A stretch of 64,000 nucleotides of DNA from positions 5,456,001-5,520,000 of the forward strand of contig NZ_JACHMQ010000001.1 of assembly GCF_014208105.1 (NCBI RefSeq). Direction: 5' to 3'. Below, in pieces: positions 1 through 7,702 of this stretch. The first letter of the stretch is position 1. Every line of letters starts with the position of its first letter. A program made the translations under genes and the position numbers. The notes beneath the pieces are model-generated. The model saw only the letters and a list, made by a program, of their open reading frames with translations. It was not told where the DNA came from and made no database searches. This DNA comes from Actinomadura coerulea (lineage in GTDB: Bacteria > Actinomycetota > Actinomycetes > Streptosporangiales > Streptosporangiaceae).

Positions 1-357
1 GACCGGGACGCCCGCGCCGACGAGCCCTGCCGCGAGCTCGGGCAGCTCGTCGTCCGGGACGGTGAGCAGCACGAGGTCGGCAGCGGCGACCACGTCCTGC
101 GGGGCGGCGACGACGGCGCCGGGGAGGCGTTCCTCGACGCGGGCCCGCGACCGCTCCGACACGGCGGCCGCGGCGACGAGGCGGTGGCCCGCGCGGGCGA
201 GCGCGGCGCCGAGCGCCGTGCCGACCCGGCCGGCGCCGACGACGCCGACCGCGAGCCGCGCGGGCCGGTCCTCCGGGGTCTCCACGGGGGTGGTCCCCCC
301 GTCGGGGCCGGTCCCGTTTCCGGGCGTGCCGGAAGGAGGGGTGACCTGTGGGTCCAT
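1..357 (-). CDS. Rossmann-like DUF2520 protein, N-terminal part (runs off the window)
   Basis: The first 119 codons are present, starting at ATG 357 and leaving the window at base 1. After about 35 low-complexity residues the chain reads LAVGVVGAGRVGTALGAALA, a GxGxxG dinucleotide-binding loop, followed by AGHRLVAAAAVSERSRARVE and a second strand ending LVLLTVPDDELPELA. This matches the NAD(P)-binding half of Rossmann-like/DUF2520 proteins, which in actinobacteria commonly sit between the folK region and panC. No reaction is established for the family. The gene follows the ABC permease on the same strand, with 105 bases and an 18-bp palindrome between them. The C-terminal DUF2520 half is not visible, so the family call rests on the N-terminus and synteny. 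Confidence 0.75.
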   Translation of the reverse strand, partial: MDPQVTPPSGTPGNGTGPDGGTTPVETPEDRPARLAVGVVGAGRVGTALGAALARAGHRLVAAAAVSERSRARVEERLPGAVVAAPQDVVAAADLVLLTVPDDELPELAAGLVGAGVPV

Positions 358-435
358 CGGTTCGTTCCAGTCCTCAGGTAGGTACCGGACGTGCGCGCAC
401 CAGGCTACCCGCGGGACCCGCCCGCGCGGTCCGGT

Positions 436-453
436 GGGTGACGATCGTCACCC
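436..453. promoter_or_regulatory. 18-bp perfect palindrome upstream of the DUF2520 gene
   Basis: GGGTGACGATCGTCACCC equals its own reverse complement. It lies in the 105-bp gap between the permease stop (463) and the DUF2520 start (357), 79 bases upstream of that start on the minus strand. There is no T-tract beside it, so a dimeric repressor site fits better than a terminator. The binding protein is unknown. Confidence 0.45.
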
Positions 454-462
454 CGCCCCCAT

Positions 463-2958
463 TCAGTCATGCGCGAGGGACTCCACGATGGACGTCTTCG
501 CGGCGCGCCGCGCGGGCAGCACGGCCGCGGCCGTCCCTGCGGCGCCCGCGAGGACGACGAACCCGATGACCTGCAGGTAGGGCAGCGAGAAGACCGAGTC
601 GTTCGCCATCGCGTTCGTCGCGGCCCAGCCGAAGCCCACCCCGAGCACGACCCCGGTGGCCGCGCCGATGACGGCCATGACCAGCGCCTCCACCGACAGC
701 ATCCGGCGCAGCTGGCGCTTGGTGAGGCCGAGGGCGCGCAGCAGCGCCGACTCGCGGGTGCGCTCCACGACCGACAGCGTCAGCGTGTTGGCGATGCCGA
801 ACAGCGCGATGACGATCGCCAGCCCGAGCAGCCCGCCGAAGATCATCAAGATCGTGTCGATGGCCTTGGTCATCGTCTCCTTGAACTCGGCGGACGAGGC
901 GACCTTCGCCGCCGGGTAGGGCCGCGCGGCGTCGTCCACGGCCCGGCGCGCCTGGGACGCGGGCACGTCGTCCCGGGTCCTGACGTAGATGCCCACCGGG
1001 TCCAGTGCGCCGAAGTACCGGGTGAAGTCCGCCTCCGGGACGATGATCCCGTCGAGGTTCGAGCCCACCGCGAAGACGGCGGTGATCTTCACCAGGACGA
1101 CGCCGTGCGCCGTCCGGACCCGCAGGGTGTCCCCGAGGGCCCGGCCGGACGTCTTGGCCGTCTCCGCGTCCACCATCGCGGTGCCCGGCTTCAGCGCGGC
1201 CTCCAGCGACCCCTGCTCGAAGTCGGGCTTGAGCAGCCTGCCGAGCGCCGACGTGGTGATCGTCGAGACGTCGGCGTCGTCGCCGCCGACCCGGGTCTCC
1301 TTGCGCCGGGTCTCGACCGCGTCGGTGACCTCGGGCCGGGTGCGCAGGTTCTCGGTCAGCGCGTGCGGGAGCGTTCCGTCGTAGTTCTGCGCCCGGATCT
1401 GGAACTGGACGGGGAACTGCTCCTCCAGCTTCTGCGCCGCCGTCGCCTTGCCGCTCGCCGCGACCACGGCGAACAGGCTCATCAGCCCGACGCCGACGGT
1501 CAGCGCGATCGTCGTGGTCGCGGTGCGGCGCGGCGCGCGCTGCGCGTTCGCCACGGCCAGCCTTCCCGGGACGCCGCCGAGCCGTGCCGGGACCGCCCCC
1601 GCGACCCGTCCGAGCGGACGGACGAGCGCCGGCATCGCCGCGATCACGCCGAGGAAGAACACGCCGCCGGCGAGCGCGACCGCGTACATCGCGGCCTCGC
1701 CCTTCTCCATGCCGAGCGAGCCCAGACCGCCGACGGCCAGGCCCGCGGCGCCCAGCAGGACGGCGAGGACGGTGCGCACGGGGCCGAGCCTGAACCGTCC
1801 GGTACCCGGCTCCTGGTCGGCGCGCAGCGCGGCGACCGGCGAGACCCGGGCGGCCGCGCGGGCGGGCAGCAGCGCGGACAGGACCGTGACCACGACCCCG
1901 ACCGCCAGGCCGACCACGACCGTCCGGACCGCCAGGGACGGCCCGGCGACGGCCACGCGCTCGTTCAGCCTGCTGACCACGACCAGCGCGCCCTCGCCGA
2001 GGCCGATCCCGGCGACGATGCCGAGCAGGGAGCCGATCAGGCCCACGACCGCGGACTCCGCCACCACGCCCGCGAACACCTGCCGGCGGGTCGCGCCGAC
2101 GCAGCGCAGCAGCGCCATCTCCCGCATCCGCTGGGCGATCAGGATCGAGAACGTGTTGTAGATGACGAGGGCGGACACCAGCATCGCGACCAGCCCGAAG
2201 ATCAGCAGACCGGTCCTGATGATCTTGGTGTCGGCGCCGGCGGACTTGGCCAGCCGCGCGCCGAGCTCCTCGCCCGTGTACACGTCGAAGGCGCCTCCCG
2301 CGGCGGCCCTGACGGCCGCCCCGGACCCGCCCGCGATGTCGAGCTCGCGGTAGGTCCTCTCGCCGGTCATCCGCATCGCGGTCGCCGGGTCGAAGCCGAC
2401 GGCTCCCCGGAAGCTCGCATCCTGGTCGATGCCGAAGTCGACCAGTCCGACGACCGTGAACCGGTGGGGCCGGTTCCCGTGGTCCAGGACCGTCACCGCG
2501 TTCCCGGCGGAATAGCCCTCCCGCTTGGCGAGCTGGGTGTCGAGCACGGTCTCCCCCACGCCGGACGGGGTGCGCCCCTTCTCGACGTCGTAGCGCAGGA
2601 GACGTCCAGACGGCACGGACATCCCGACCGTCGGGAAGTCGCCGACGGCCTTGCCGTCCTTGCCCACGAGGGCGGCGTCCCCCTTCACGGCGCCCTGGAC
2701 GTCCGTGACGCCGGGGAGCGCCTTGACCTTGCCGAGCAGAGCCGGGGGGACGCCCTTGTCGGGGTCGTCGCTCTTGGGCAGCACCGCGTAGTCGACCTTG
2801 TCGGCCGACCTGGCGAACGTCTTGGAGACGCCCTTGTCCAGGGTGTCCGTCAGGACGAACGTCCCCGAGATGAACCCGACGCCGAGGGTGATGGCCACCG
2901 CCGTGAGGAGCAGCCGCAGCTTGTGGGCGCGCAGGCCCGCCAGAGTCGTCCGCAGCAT
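463..2958 (-). CDS. ABC exporter permease, FtsX/MacB type (831 aa)
   Basis: The start is ATG 2958, which overlaps the ATPase stop by one base (TGATG), so the two are translationally coupled. The chain starts MLRTTLAGLRAHKLRLLLTA, the usual cytoplasmic lead and first membrane helix of MacB_PCD proteins, followed by a long periplasm-side type domain. It then has a three-helix FtsX domain (around residues 270-400, with ALLRCVGATRRQVF), two central helices, a second extracellular domain, and a C-terminal FtsX domain with SALLRALGLTKRQLRRML. This duplicated 800-plus-residue layout is typical of Gram-positive permeases that work with a LolD-like ATPase and export peptides, antibiotics or lipoproteins. 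The substrate cannot be read from the sequence. A two-component system and a chaplin gene lie just upstream. Confidence 0.9.
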   Translation of the reverse strand: MLRTTLAGLRAHKLRLLLTAVAITLGVGFISGTFVLTDTLDKGVSKTFARSADKVDYAVLPKSDDPDKGVPPALLGKVKALPGVTDVQGAVKGDAALVGKDGKAVGDFPTVGMSVPSGRLLRYDVEKGRTPSGVGETVLDTQLAKREGYSAGNAVTVLDHGNRPHRFTVVGLVDFGIDQDASFRGAVGFDPATAMRMTGERTYRELDIAGGSGAAVRAAAGGAFDVYTGEELGARLAKSAGADTKIIRTGLLIFGLVAMLVSALVIYNTFSILIAQRMREMALLRCVGATRRQVFAGVVAESAVVGLIGSLLGIVAGIGLGEGALVVVSRLNERVAVAGPSLAVRTVVVGLAVGVVVTVLSALLPARAAARVSPVAALRADQEPGTGRFRLGPVRTVLAVLLGAAGLAVGGLGSLGMEKGEAAMYAVALAGGVFFLGVIAAMPALVRPLGRVAGAVPARLGGVPGRLAVANAQRAPRRTATTTIALTVGVGLMSLFAVVAASGKATAAQKLEEQFPVQFQIRAQNYDGTLPHALTENLRTRPEVTDAVETRRKETRVGGDDADVSTITTSALGRLLKPDFEQGSLEAALKPGTAMVDAETAKTSGRALGDTLRVRTAHGVVLVKITAVFAVGSNLDGIIVPEADFTRYFGALDPVGIYVRTRDDVPASQARRAVDDAARPYPAAKVASSAEFKETMTKAIDTILMIFGGLLGLAIVIALFGIANTLTLSVVERTRESALLRALGLTKRQLRRMLSVEALVMAVIGAATGVVLGVGFGWAATNAMANDSVFSLPYLQVIGFVVLAGAAGTAAAVLPARRAAKTSIVESLAHD

Positions 2959-3731
2959 CACGCCCCCAGGCCCTTCAGGCGGTCCAGGACGGTGTCCGGG
3001 GTCGGCTGGAAGATCTCCGACACGATCTCCCCGTCCCGGAGGAACACCACCCGGTCGGCGTACGAGGCGGCCACCGGGTCGTGGGTGACCATCACGATCG
3101 TCTGCCCCATCTCGCGGACCGAGGAGCGCAGGAAACCCAGGACCTCGGCGCCCGCGCGGGAGTCGAGGTTGCCGGTCGGCTCGTCCGCGAAGATCACCTC
3201 GGGCCGGGCGACGATCGCGCGGGCGCACGCCACCCGCTGCTGCTGGCCGCCCGACAGCTCGCTCGGCCGGTGCCCGAGCCGGTCCCGCAGGCCGAGGGTG
3301 TCGACGACCCGCTCGAACCACCCCCGGTCGGGCCTGCGGCCGGCCAGCTCCATGGGCAGCAGGATGTTCTGCTCGGCGGTGAGCGTCGGCAGCAGGTTGA
3401 ACGCCTGGAACACGAACCCGACGCGGTCGCGGCGCAGCATGGTCAGCTGCCGGTCGCCCATCCCGGTGATCTCGGCGTCGCCGAGGACGATGCGCCCGCC
3501 GGTGACGGTGTCCAGCCCTGCCAGGCAGTGCATCAGCGTCGACTTCCCCGACCCGGACGGCCCCATGATCGCCGTGAACGCGCCCCTGGCGAAGCCGACG
3601 TCCACCCCGCGGAGCGCGTGGACGGCCGCGTCGCCGGACCCGTACACCTTGGACACGCCCTCGGCGGTGACGGCCTGCGGTGCCCCGGCGGCGGGGGATC
3701 CCCCGGGCGGCTCGGCGAACGTGCTGGTCAC
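2958..3731 (-). CDS. ABC transporter ATP-binding protein, LolD/MacB family (257 aa)
   Basis: GTG 3731 is chosen because GAAGGAG sits five bases before it; the open frame continues upstream but without family similarity. Walker A is GPSGSGKST, the signature is LSGGQQQRVACARA, and Walker B is VIFADEPTGNLDS, followed by the switch histidine in VMVTHDP. The EPTGNLDS string is characteristic of the FtsE/LolD/MacB branch. The protein powers the overlapping FtsX-type permease. About 115 bases upstream of the start is a perfect 10-bp dyad, a likely control site. Confidence 0.92.
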   Translation of the reverse strand: MTSTFAEPPGGSPAAGAPQAVTAEGVSKVYGSGDAAVHALRGVDVGFARGAFTAIMGPSGSGKSTLMHCLAGLDTVTGGRIVLGDAEITGMGDRQLTMLRRDRVGFVFQAFNLLPTLTAEQNILLPMELAGRRPDRGWFERVVDTLGLRDRLGHRPSELSGGQQQRVACARAIVARPEVIFADEPTGNLDSRAGAEVLGFLRSSVREMGQTIVMVTHDPVAASYADRVVFLRDGEIVSEIFQPTPDTVLDRLKGLGA

Positions 3732-3843
3732 GGTGGCTCCTTCGGATCGTGGACGGACGTGCTCCACGCTAGGAACCGGCGCCGTCCCTGCCATCGACCC
3801 GGCGGCCACGCTCCGCCTCACTCTCACGGCCATCCGGCTCGTC

Positions 3844-3867
3844 CGCGTACGACCTGAGTCGTACGCG
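3844..3867. promoter_or_regulatory. 24-bp dyad in the promoter region of the ABC exporter
   Basis: The arms CGCGTACGAC and GTCGTACGCG are exact reverse complements around a CTGA spacer. The site lies 113 bases upstream of the ATPase start and downstream of the chaplin terminator, where the exporter promoter should be. NarL/LuxR-type response regulators often bind such dyads and one is encoded 0.7 kb away, so it is the first candidate ligand. That link is inference. Confidence 0.55.
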
Positions 3868-3938
3868 TCCGTCCCCCCACCCGCCGACGCCGCCCAGGGC
3901 CCTTCCGGGCTCTGGGCGGGCCGCGCCCGGACGTGCGA

Positions 3939-3971
3939 AGGCGCCGGAGACATCGTCGGTCTCCGGCGCCT
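3939..3971 (-). terminator. Hairpin after the histidine-rich chaplin gene
   Basis: Twelve-base arms AGGCGCCGGAGA and TCTCCGGCGCCT are perfect, with a nine-base loop. The hairpin lies 33 bases past the chaplin stop (4005) and separates the chaplin gene from the ABC exporter downstream. No U-tract is present, as is common in actinobacteria. Confidence 0.6.
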
Positions 3972-4004
3972 CGGCGACGGGCGGCAGGCCCGTCGCGTGC
4001 CGTG

Positions 4005-4391
4005 TCAGTCCCCGTAGTTGACGGACGCGCCGCCCTTGCAGTGGGCGCTCGCACCGCCGAGGACGGCGATGGCGTTGCCGCAGACGTCCACCGGCACCGA
4101 GATCGGCGCGATCACCTGGGTCCCGTTCAGAATCCCGAAGTTCCCGCTGGTGCTGTTGTGGCTGAACCAGTTCTCGTCGTGGCCCTTGCCATGATGGCCC
4201 TTGCCGTGGTGGTCCTTGCCGTGGTGGTCCTTGCCATGATGGCCCTTGCCATGGTGCTCCTGGCCGTGGTGGCCCTTGCCGTGGTCGTCCCACCCGTCGC
4301 CGTAGGTGGCGGCGTAGGCGGGCGTCGCTGCGAGGGCGGAGCCGGCGACGGCGAAGCCGAGGATGCCGGTGGCGGCAAGCTTCTTGAACAC
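4005..4391 (-). CDS. Chaplin-domain secreted protein with histidine-rich repeat (128 aa)
   Basis: The start is GTG 4391, preceded by GGGAGG at a good distance. Residues 1-27 form a signal peptide ending in AYA. Residues about 34-70 are a pentapeptide repeat of the form (G/D)HHGK, very rich in His and Lys. Residues about 80-125 are one chaplin (DUF320) domain: GNFGILNGTQVIAPISVPVD, then VCGNAIAVLGGASAHCKGG with the two conserved cysteines. Chaplins are small amphipathic secreted proteins that assemble on aerial hyphae and spores. A histidine repeat between signal peptide and domain is not part of the standard chaplin plan and could bind metal ions or make self-assembly pH-dependent; both are inference. 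The gene lies between a two-component system and an ABC exporter, with its own terminator. Confidence 0.85.
   Translation of the reverse strand: MFKKLAATGILGFAVAGSALAATPAYAATYGDGWDDHGKGHHGQEHHGKGHHGKDHHGKDHHGKGHHGKGHDENWFSHNSTSGNFGILNGTQVIAPISVPVDVCGNAIAVLGGASAHCKGGASVNYGD
4186..4290 (-). repeat. Seven 15-bp tandem units encoding the His-rich pentapeptides
   Basis: Seven consecutive 15-base units, for example TTGCCATGATGGCCC and TTGCCGTGGTGGTCC on the plus strand, encode the (G/D)HHGK repeats of the chaplin. Two pairs of units are identical, which suggests expansion by slippage or unequal crossing-over. Copy number may vary between strains. Confidence 0.85.
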
Positions 4392-4549
4392 GAGAGTCCT
4401 CCCGTACGTGGGCTGGCAGAGCCCGAGGTGACATTGCCGACGCCGCCGGTGAGACGACGTCGCGTACGGTAGTTACCCGGCTACGTTAAGGAAGATCGAA
4501 TGCGCGTCCCAGGACGGCGCCAAATGATGATCACGGAAGAATCAAGGCG

Positions 4550-5239
4550 TTACGCAGATGGGCCGGTTTGACCGCTTTTCACCAGACCTGTCTCGTAAGC
4601 GAAGACGACCGCCTGCACCCGGTCGCGCAGGCCGAGCTTCATCAGGATCCGCCCCATGTGGGTCTTCACCGTGGCCTCCGAGACATAGAGCCGCCCGGCT
4701 ATCTCCGCGTTCGACATCCCGCGGGCGACGAGCCGAAGCACCTCGTTCTCCCGGTCCGTCAGGCTCTCCAGCGCCCCGACCGCCTTCTCCTCGGCGTCCG
4801 GAAGGTGCACCGCGAACCGGTCCAGCAGCCGCCTGGTCGTGCTCGGCGCCACCACCGCGTCCCCCGAGTGCACCGCCTTGATCGCCTCGATGAGCTGCGC
4901 CGGCCCCGCGTCCTTCAGCATGAACCCGCCCGCGCCCGCCTTGATCGCGGCGAACGCGTACTCGTCCAGGTCGAACGTCGTCAGGATGACGACCTTCGGC
5001 CCGGACCGCGCCACCACCTGCCGCGTCGCCTCGATCCCGTCCATCCGCGGCATCCGGACGTCCATCAGCACCACGTCCGCCCGGGTGCCCCGCAGCAGTT
5101 CCAGCGCCTGCAAACCGTCCCCGGCCTCCCCGGCGACCTCGATGTCGGGCTGCGCGTCCAGCACCATCCTGAACCCGGCCCGCACCAACTCCTGATCGTC
5201 CACGAGCACCACCCGGATGGGCGCCGCAACGTCCGTCAT
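4550..5239 (-). CDS. Two-component response regulator, NarL/LuxR family (229 aa)
   Basis: The start is ATG 5239, preceded by GGGAGGTGG; the longer open frame upstream has no family similarity. The receiver domain has the acidic pair in VVLVDDQ (residues 14-15), phospho-acceptor D60 in VLMDVRMPRMDG and the lysine in FMLKDAG. The C-terminal LuxR HTH (about residues 160-215) reads LTDRENEVLRLVARGMSNAE followed by VSEATVKTHMGRILMKLGLR. It should be phosphorylated by the kinase encoded 76 bases upstream. The nearest dyads of the right kind are at 3844-3867, in front of the ABC exporter, a plausible but untested target. Confidence 0.93.
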   Translation of the reverse strand: MTDVAAPIRVVLVDDQELVRAGFRMVLDAQPDIEVAGEAGDGLQALELLRGTRADVVLMDVRMPRMDGIEATRQVVARSGPKVVILTTFDLDEYAFAAIKAGAGGFMLKDAGPAQLIEAIKAVHSGDAVVAPSTTRRLLDRFAVHLPDAEEKAVGALESLTDRENEVLRLVARGMSNAEIAGRLYVSEATVKTHMGRILMKLGLRDRVQAVVFAYETGLVKSGQTGPSA

Positions 5240-5315
5240 GCCACCTCCCTGTCCGCGACTCCCCGCACGCACGGCGAGGAGCGCCGCCAGCCCTGGTCCC
5301 GCCCGCCGCGGCCGG

Positions 5316-6485
5316 TCACGCGGCGACCTCCTCGCGCACCGGGAGGACCGCGGCCACTTCGAAACCGCCACCGGCGCGCGGGACCGCGGTGACCGTGCCG
5401 CCGTAGACGGCGACGCGTTCGCGCATCCCCGCCAGCCCGTGGCCGCGGCCGTCGTCGGGCGCGGCCGCCCCGCGCCCGTCGTCGACCACCCGGATCTCCA
5501 GCGCGTCGCCGGAGTAGCGCAGCCGCACCGACACGCTCACCCGCGGGCCACCGTGCTTGAGCGTGTTGGTCAGCGCCTCCTGGACGATCCGGTAGACGGT
5601 GAGCTGGCGCCCCTCCGACATGGCCTCGGGGTCCCCGTCGACCTCGAACTCCACCGCCAGCCCGGCCGCGCGGACCTGCTCGACCAGCTCGTCCAGTTGC
5701 GCCACGCCCGGCTGCGGCGCGTACGCCCCCGCGTCGTCGTTCTCGCGCAGCACGCCGAGGAGCCGCCGCATCTCCGCGAGCGCCAGCCGCCCCGTCGAGG
5801 AGATCGTGTCGAGCGCCTGCCGAGCCCGTCCCACGTCGGTGTCGATCGCGTAGGACGCCCCGTCCGCCTGCACCACGATCACGCTGACGTTGTGGGCCAC
5901 CACGTCGTGCAGCTCCCGGGCGATGCGGGCGCGCTCGGCCGCCATCGCCACCTTGACCTCGTTGTCGCGCTCGCGCTCGAGCCGCTCGGCCCGCTCCTCC
6001 ACCGAACGCAGGTACGCCCGGCGCGTGCGCATGTGCAGGCCGAGGACGTACACGCCCGCCACCAGCACCGTCATCATGACGAACGTGAACTTCCGGTCGC
6101 TGGCGCCGCTCGGGTAGCGGTAGGTCACCATGACCGCGCCCACCTCCCCGACCAGCGCCGCCGCGAGCCCCCAGCGGAACGCGCACCCGGCCGCGACCGT
6201 GTAGAGCCCCATCAGGACGGACACGTTCGCCGGCACCGGGATCTGCCCCAGCACGCACTGGACGAAGGAGACCAGCGCGACGACGGCGAAGACCGTCCGG
6301 GGGAACGTCCGGCGCAGCACCAGCGGCCCGGCCAGCGCGACGGTCAGCAGCACGTAGGACCCCGCGCCGATCCCGCTCGGCCCCACCAGCAGCGACGGCA
6401 CCGAGAAGAACACGACCGGCAGGGCGAAGAAGGCGTCGACGAGCGGCTTCTTGTCCCGAAGCCACTCCCATGCGCTCGCCACCAT
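5316..6485 (-). CDS. Sensor histidine kinase, HisKA_3 (DesK/NarX-like) family (389 aa)
   Basis: ATG 6485 has no clear ribosome-binding site. Residues 1-150 contain four to five hydrophobic segments, forming a membrane sensor with little extracellular sequence, as in kinases that sense membrane state. The dimerisation box reads RARIARELHDVVAHNVSVIV, with the phospho-accepting histidine at about residue 193. The ATPase part has the N-box VQEALTNTLKHGG and the G-boxes DDGRG and GHGLAGMRERV. The gene is followed by its response regulator on the same strand. Kinase pairs beside a MacB-type exporter often respond to cell-envelope stress; the actual signal is not visible. Confidence 0.93.
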   Translation of the reverse strand: MVASAWEWLRDKKPLVDAFFALPVVFFSVPSLLVGPSGIGAGSYVLLTVALAGPLVLRRTFPRTVFAVVALVSFVQCVLGQIPVPANVSVLMGLYTVAAGCAFRWGLAAALVGEVGAVMVTYRYPSGASDRKFTFVMMTVLVAGVYVLGLHMRTRRAYLRSVEERAERLERERDNEVKVAMAAERARIARELHDVVAHNVSVIVVQADGASYAIDTDVGRARQALDTISSTGRLALAEMRRLLGVLRENDDAGAYAPQPGVAQLDELVEQVRAAGLAVEFEVDGDPEAMSEGRQLTVYRIVQEALTNTLKHGGPRVSVSVRLRYSGDALEIRVVDDGRGAAAPDDGRGHGLAGMRERVAVYGGTVTAVPRAGGGFEVAAVLPVREEVAA

Positions 6486-6595
6486 GCCGACAGCGTACGT
6501 ACCCGCAGGTCACCTCGGGATCAGCCGCAGGTCGGACCCGCGTCCGCCGCAGGGATGGCCCATCCGGGCCCGCCACTCACGGTAACGTCGCAGTC

Positions 6596-7612
6596 GTGGA
6601 GTCGCTGGTTTCCGGATGGCTGACGTGGCGCACCGCGATGGAGCGGGCCCTCTACGGGGAGGACGGTTTCTACCGGCGCGAACGCCCCGCCGAGCACTTC
6701 CGCACCTCGGTGCACGCCTCGCCGCGCTTCGCCGCCGCCATCGCCCGCCTGCTGGTCGAGGTCGACGCCCTGCTCGGCCGCCCCGACCGGCTGGACATCG
6801 TCGACATCGGAGCGGGATCCGGCCGCCTGCTCGGCAACATCCTGGCCTGCGTGCCGCCGGACCTGGACGCCCGGCTCGTCCCGACGGCGGTGGAGCTCGC
6901 GCCGCGTCCGGCGGACGTCCCCTCCCGGATCGCCTGGCGCTCCGACCTTCCCGCCCGCATCACCGGCCTCGCCGTCGCGAACGAGTGGCTCGACAACGTG
7001 CCGCTGGACGTGGTGGAACGCACCCCCGAGGGCGTCCGGACCGTGCTCGTCGAACCGGTCAGCGGAACCGAGCGGCCGGGGCCGCCGCCGTCCGCCGAGG
7101 ACACCGGCTGGCTGGAGCAGTGGTGGCCGCTGTCCGAACCGGGCGACCGCGCCGAGATCGGGCATCCGCGCTGCGCCGCCTGGGCGTCCGTGATCGGCCG
7201 CCTGTCCGCCGGCCTCGCGCTCGCCGTCGACTACTCGCACTCCCGCGAGGCCCGCCCCGTCTACGGGACGCTGACCGGCTACCGCGACGGCGCGACCGTC
7301 CCCGCCGTCCCCGACGGATCGTGCGACGTCACCGCCCATGTCGCGCTCGACGCCTGCCTGGTCGCCGGACGGCGCGCCGGCGCGACCTCCAGCCTCCTGA
7401 CGACCCAGCGCGAGGCCCTGCGCGCCCTGGGCCTCTCAGGAACCCGCCCGCCGCTCGACCTGGCCCACCAGGACCCCCGCGCCTACGTGGCCGCCCTGTG
7501 CCACGCAGGCGAGGACGCCGAACTGACCGACCCCTCAGGCCTGGGCGGCTTCGGCTGGCTCACCCAGTCCATCGAGATCCCCATCCCCGCCCTCCTGACG
7601 CGTACCGGCTAA
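6596..7612 (+). CDS. MidA/NDUFAF7-type SAM-dependent methyltransferase (338 aa)
   Basis: GTG 6596 is preferred because similarity begins with ESLVSGWLTWRTAMERALYG. The SAM loop is VDIGAGSGRLLGNIL (about residues 76-90), and a later acidic segment reads VANEWLDNVPLDVV, the NExxDA/VP-like element seen in COG1565 proteins. This family includes mitochondrial NDUFAF7, which dimethylates an arginine of NDUFS2, the mitochondrial counterpart of NuoD. A NuoD paralogue lies 3.7 kb away. The protein reads divergently from the kinase with 110 bases between. Substrate assignment to NuoD is inference from family and proximity. In actinobacteria this gene commonly sits near bPH2 and nuoD2 genes. Confidence 0.8.
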   Translation: MESLVSGWLTWRTAMERALYGEDGFYRRERPAEHFRTSVHASPRFAAAIARLLVEVDALLGRPDRLDIVDIGAGSGRLLGNILACVPPDLDARLVPTAVELAPRPADVPSRIAWRSDLPARITGLAVANEWLDNVPLDVVERTPEGVRTVLVEPVSGTERPGPPPSAEDTGWLEQWWPLSEPGDRAEIGHPRCAAWASVIGRLSAGLALAVDYSHSREARPVYGTLTGYRDGATVPAVPDGSCDVTAHVALDACLVAGRRAGATSSLLTTQREALRALGLSGTRPPLDLAHQDPRAYVAALCHAGEDAELTDPSGLGGFGWLTQSIEIPIPALLTRTG

Positions 7613-7702
7613 CGCCCCTTGCGCGCCCCTTCGGTCCAGCAGAAAGGCAGACAAGGGGCCGAATCGTGACATGTCGATGCCGAGACCACTCGCCTAGAGC
7701 GG

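Noticed and set aside
469-4017. Very long plus-strand open frame opposite the ABC transporter genes
   Set aside because: It is the antisense shadow of the permease and ATPase: Arg/Gly/Ala/His-rich with no domain, while the minus strand shows clear ABC motifs.
4005-4391. Reading the chaplin as a metal chaperone or histidine-rich nickel-storage protein
   Set aside because: The His repeat alone suggests it, but the signal peptide and the complete chaplin domain decide the family.
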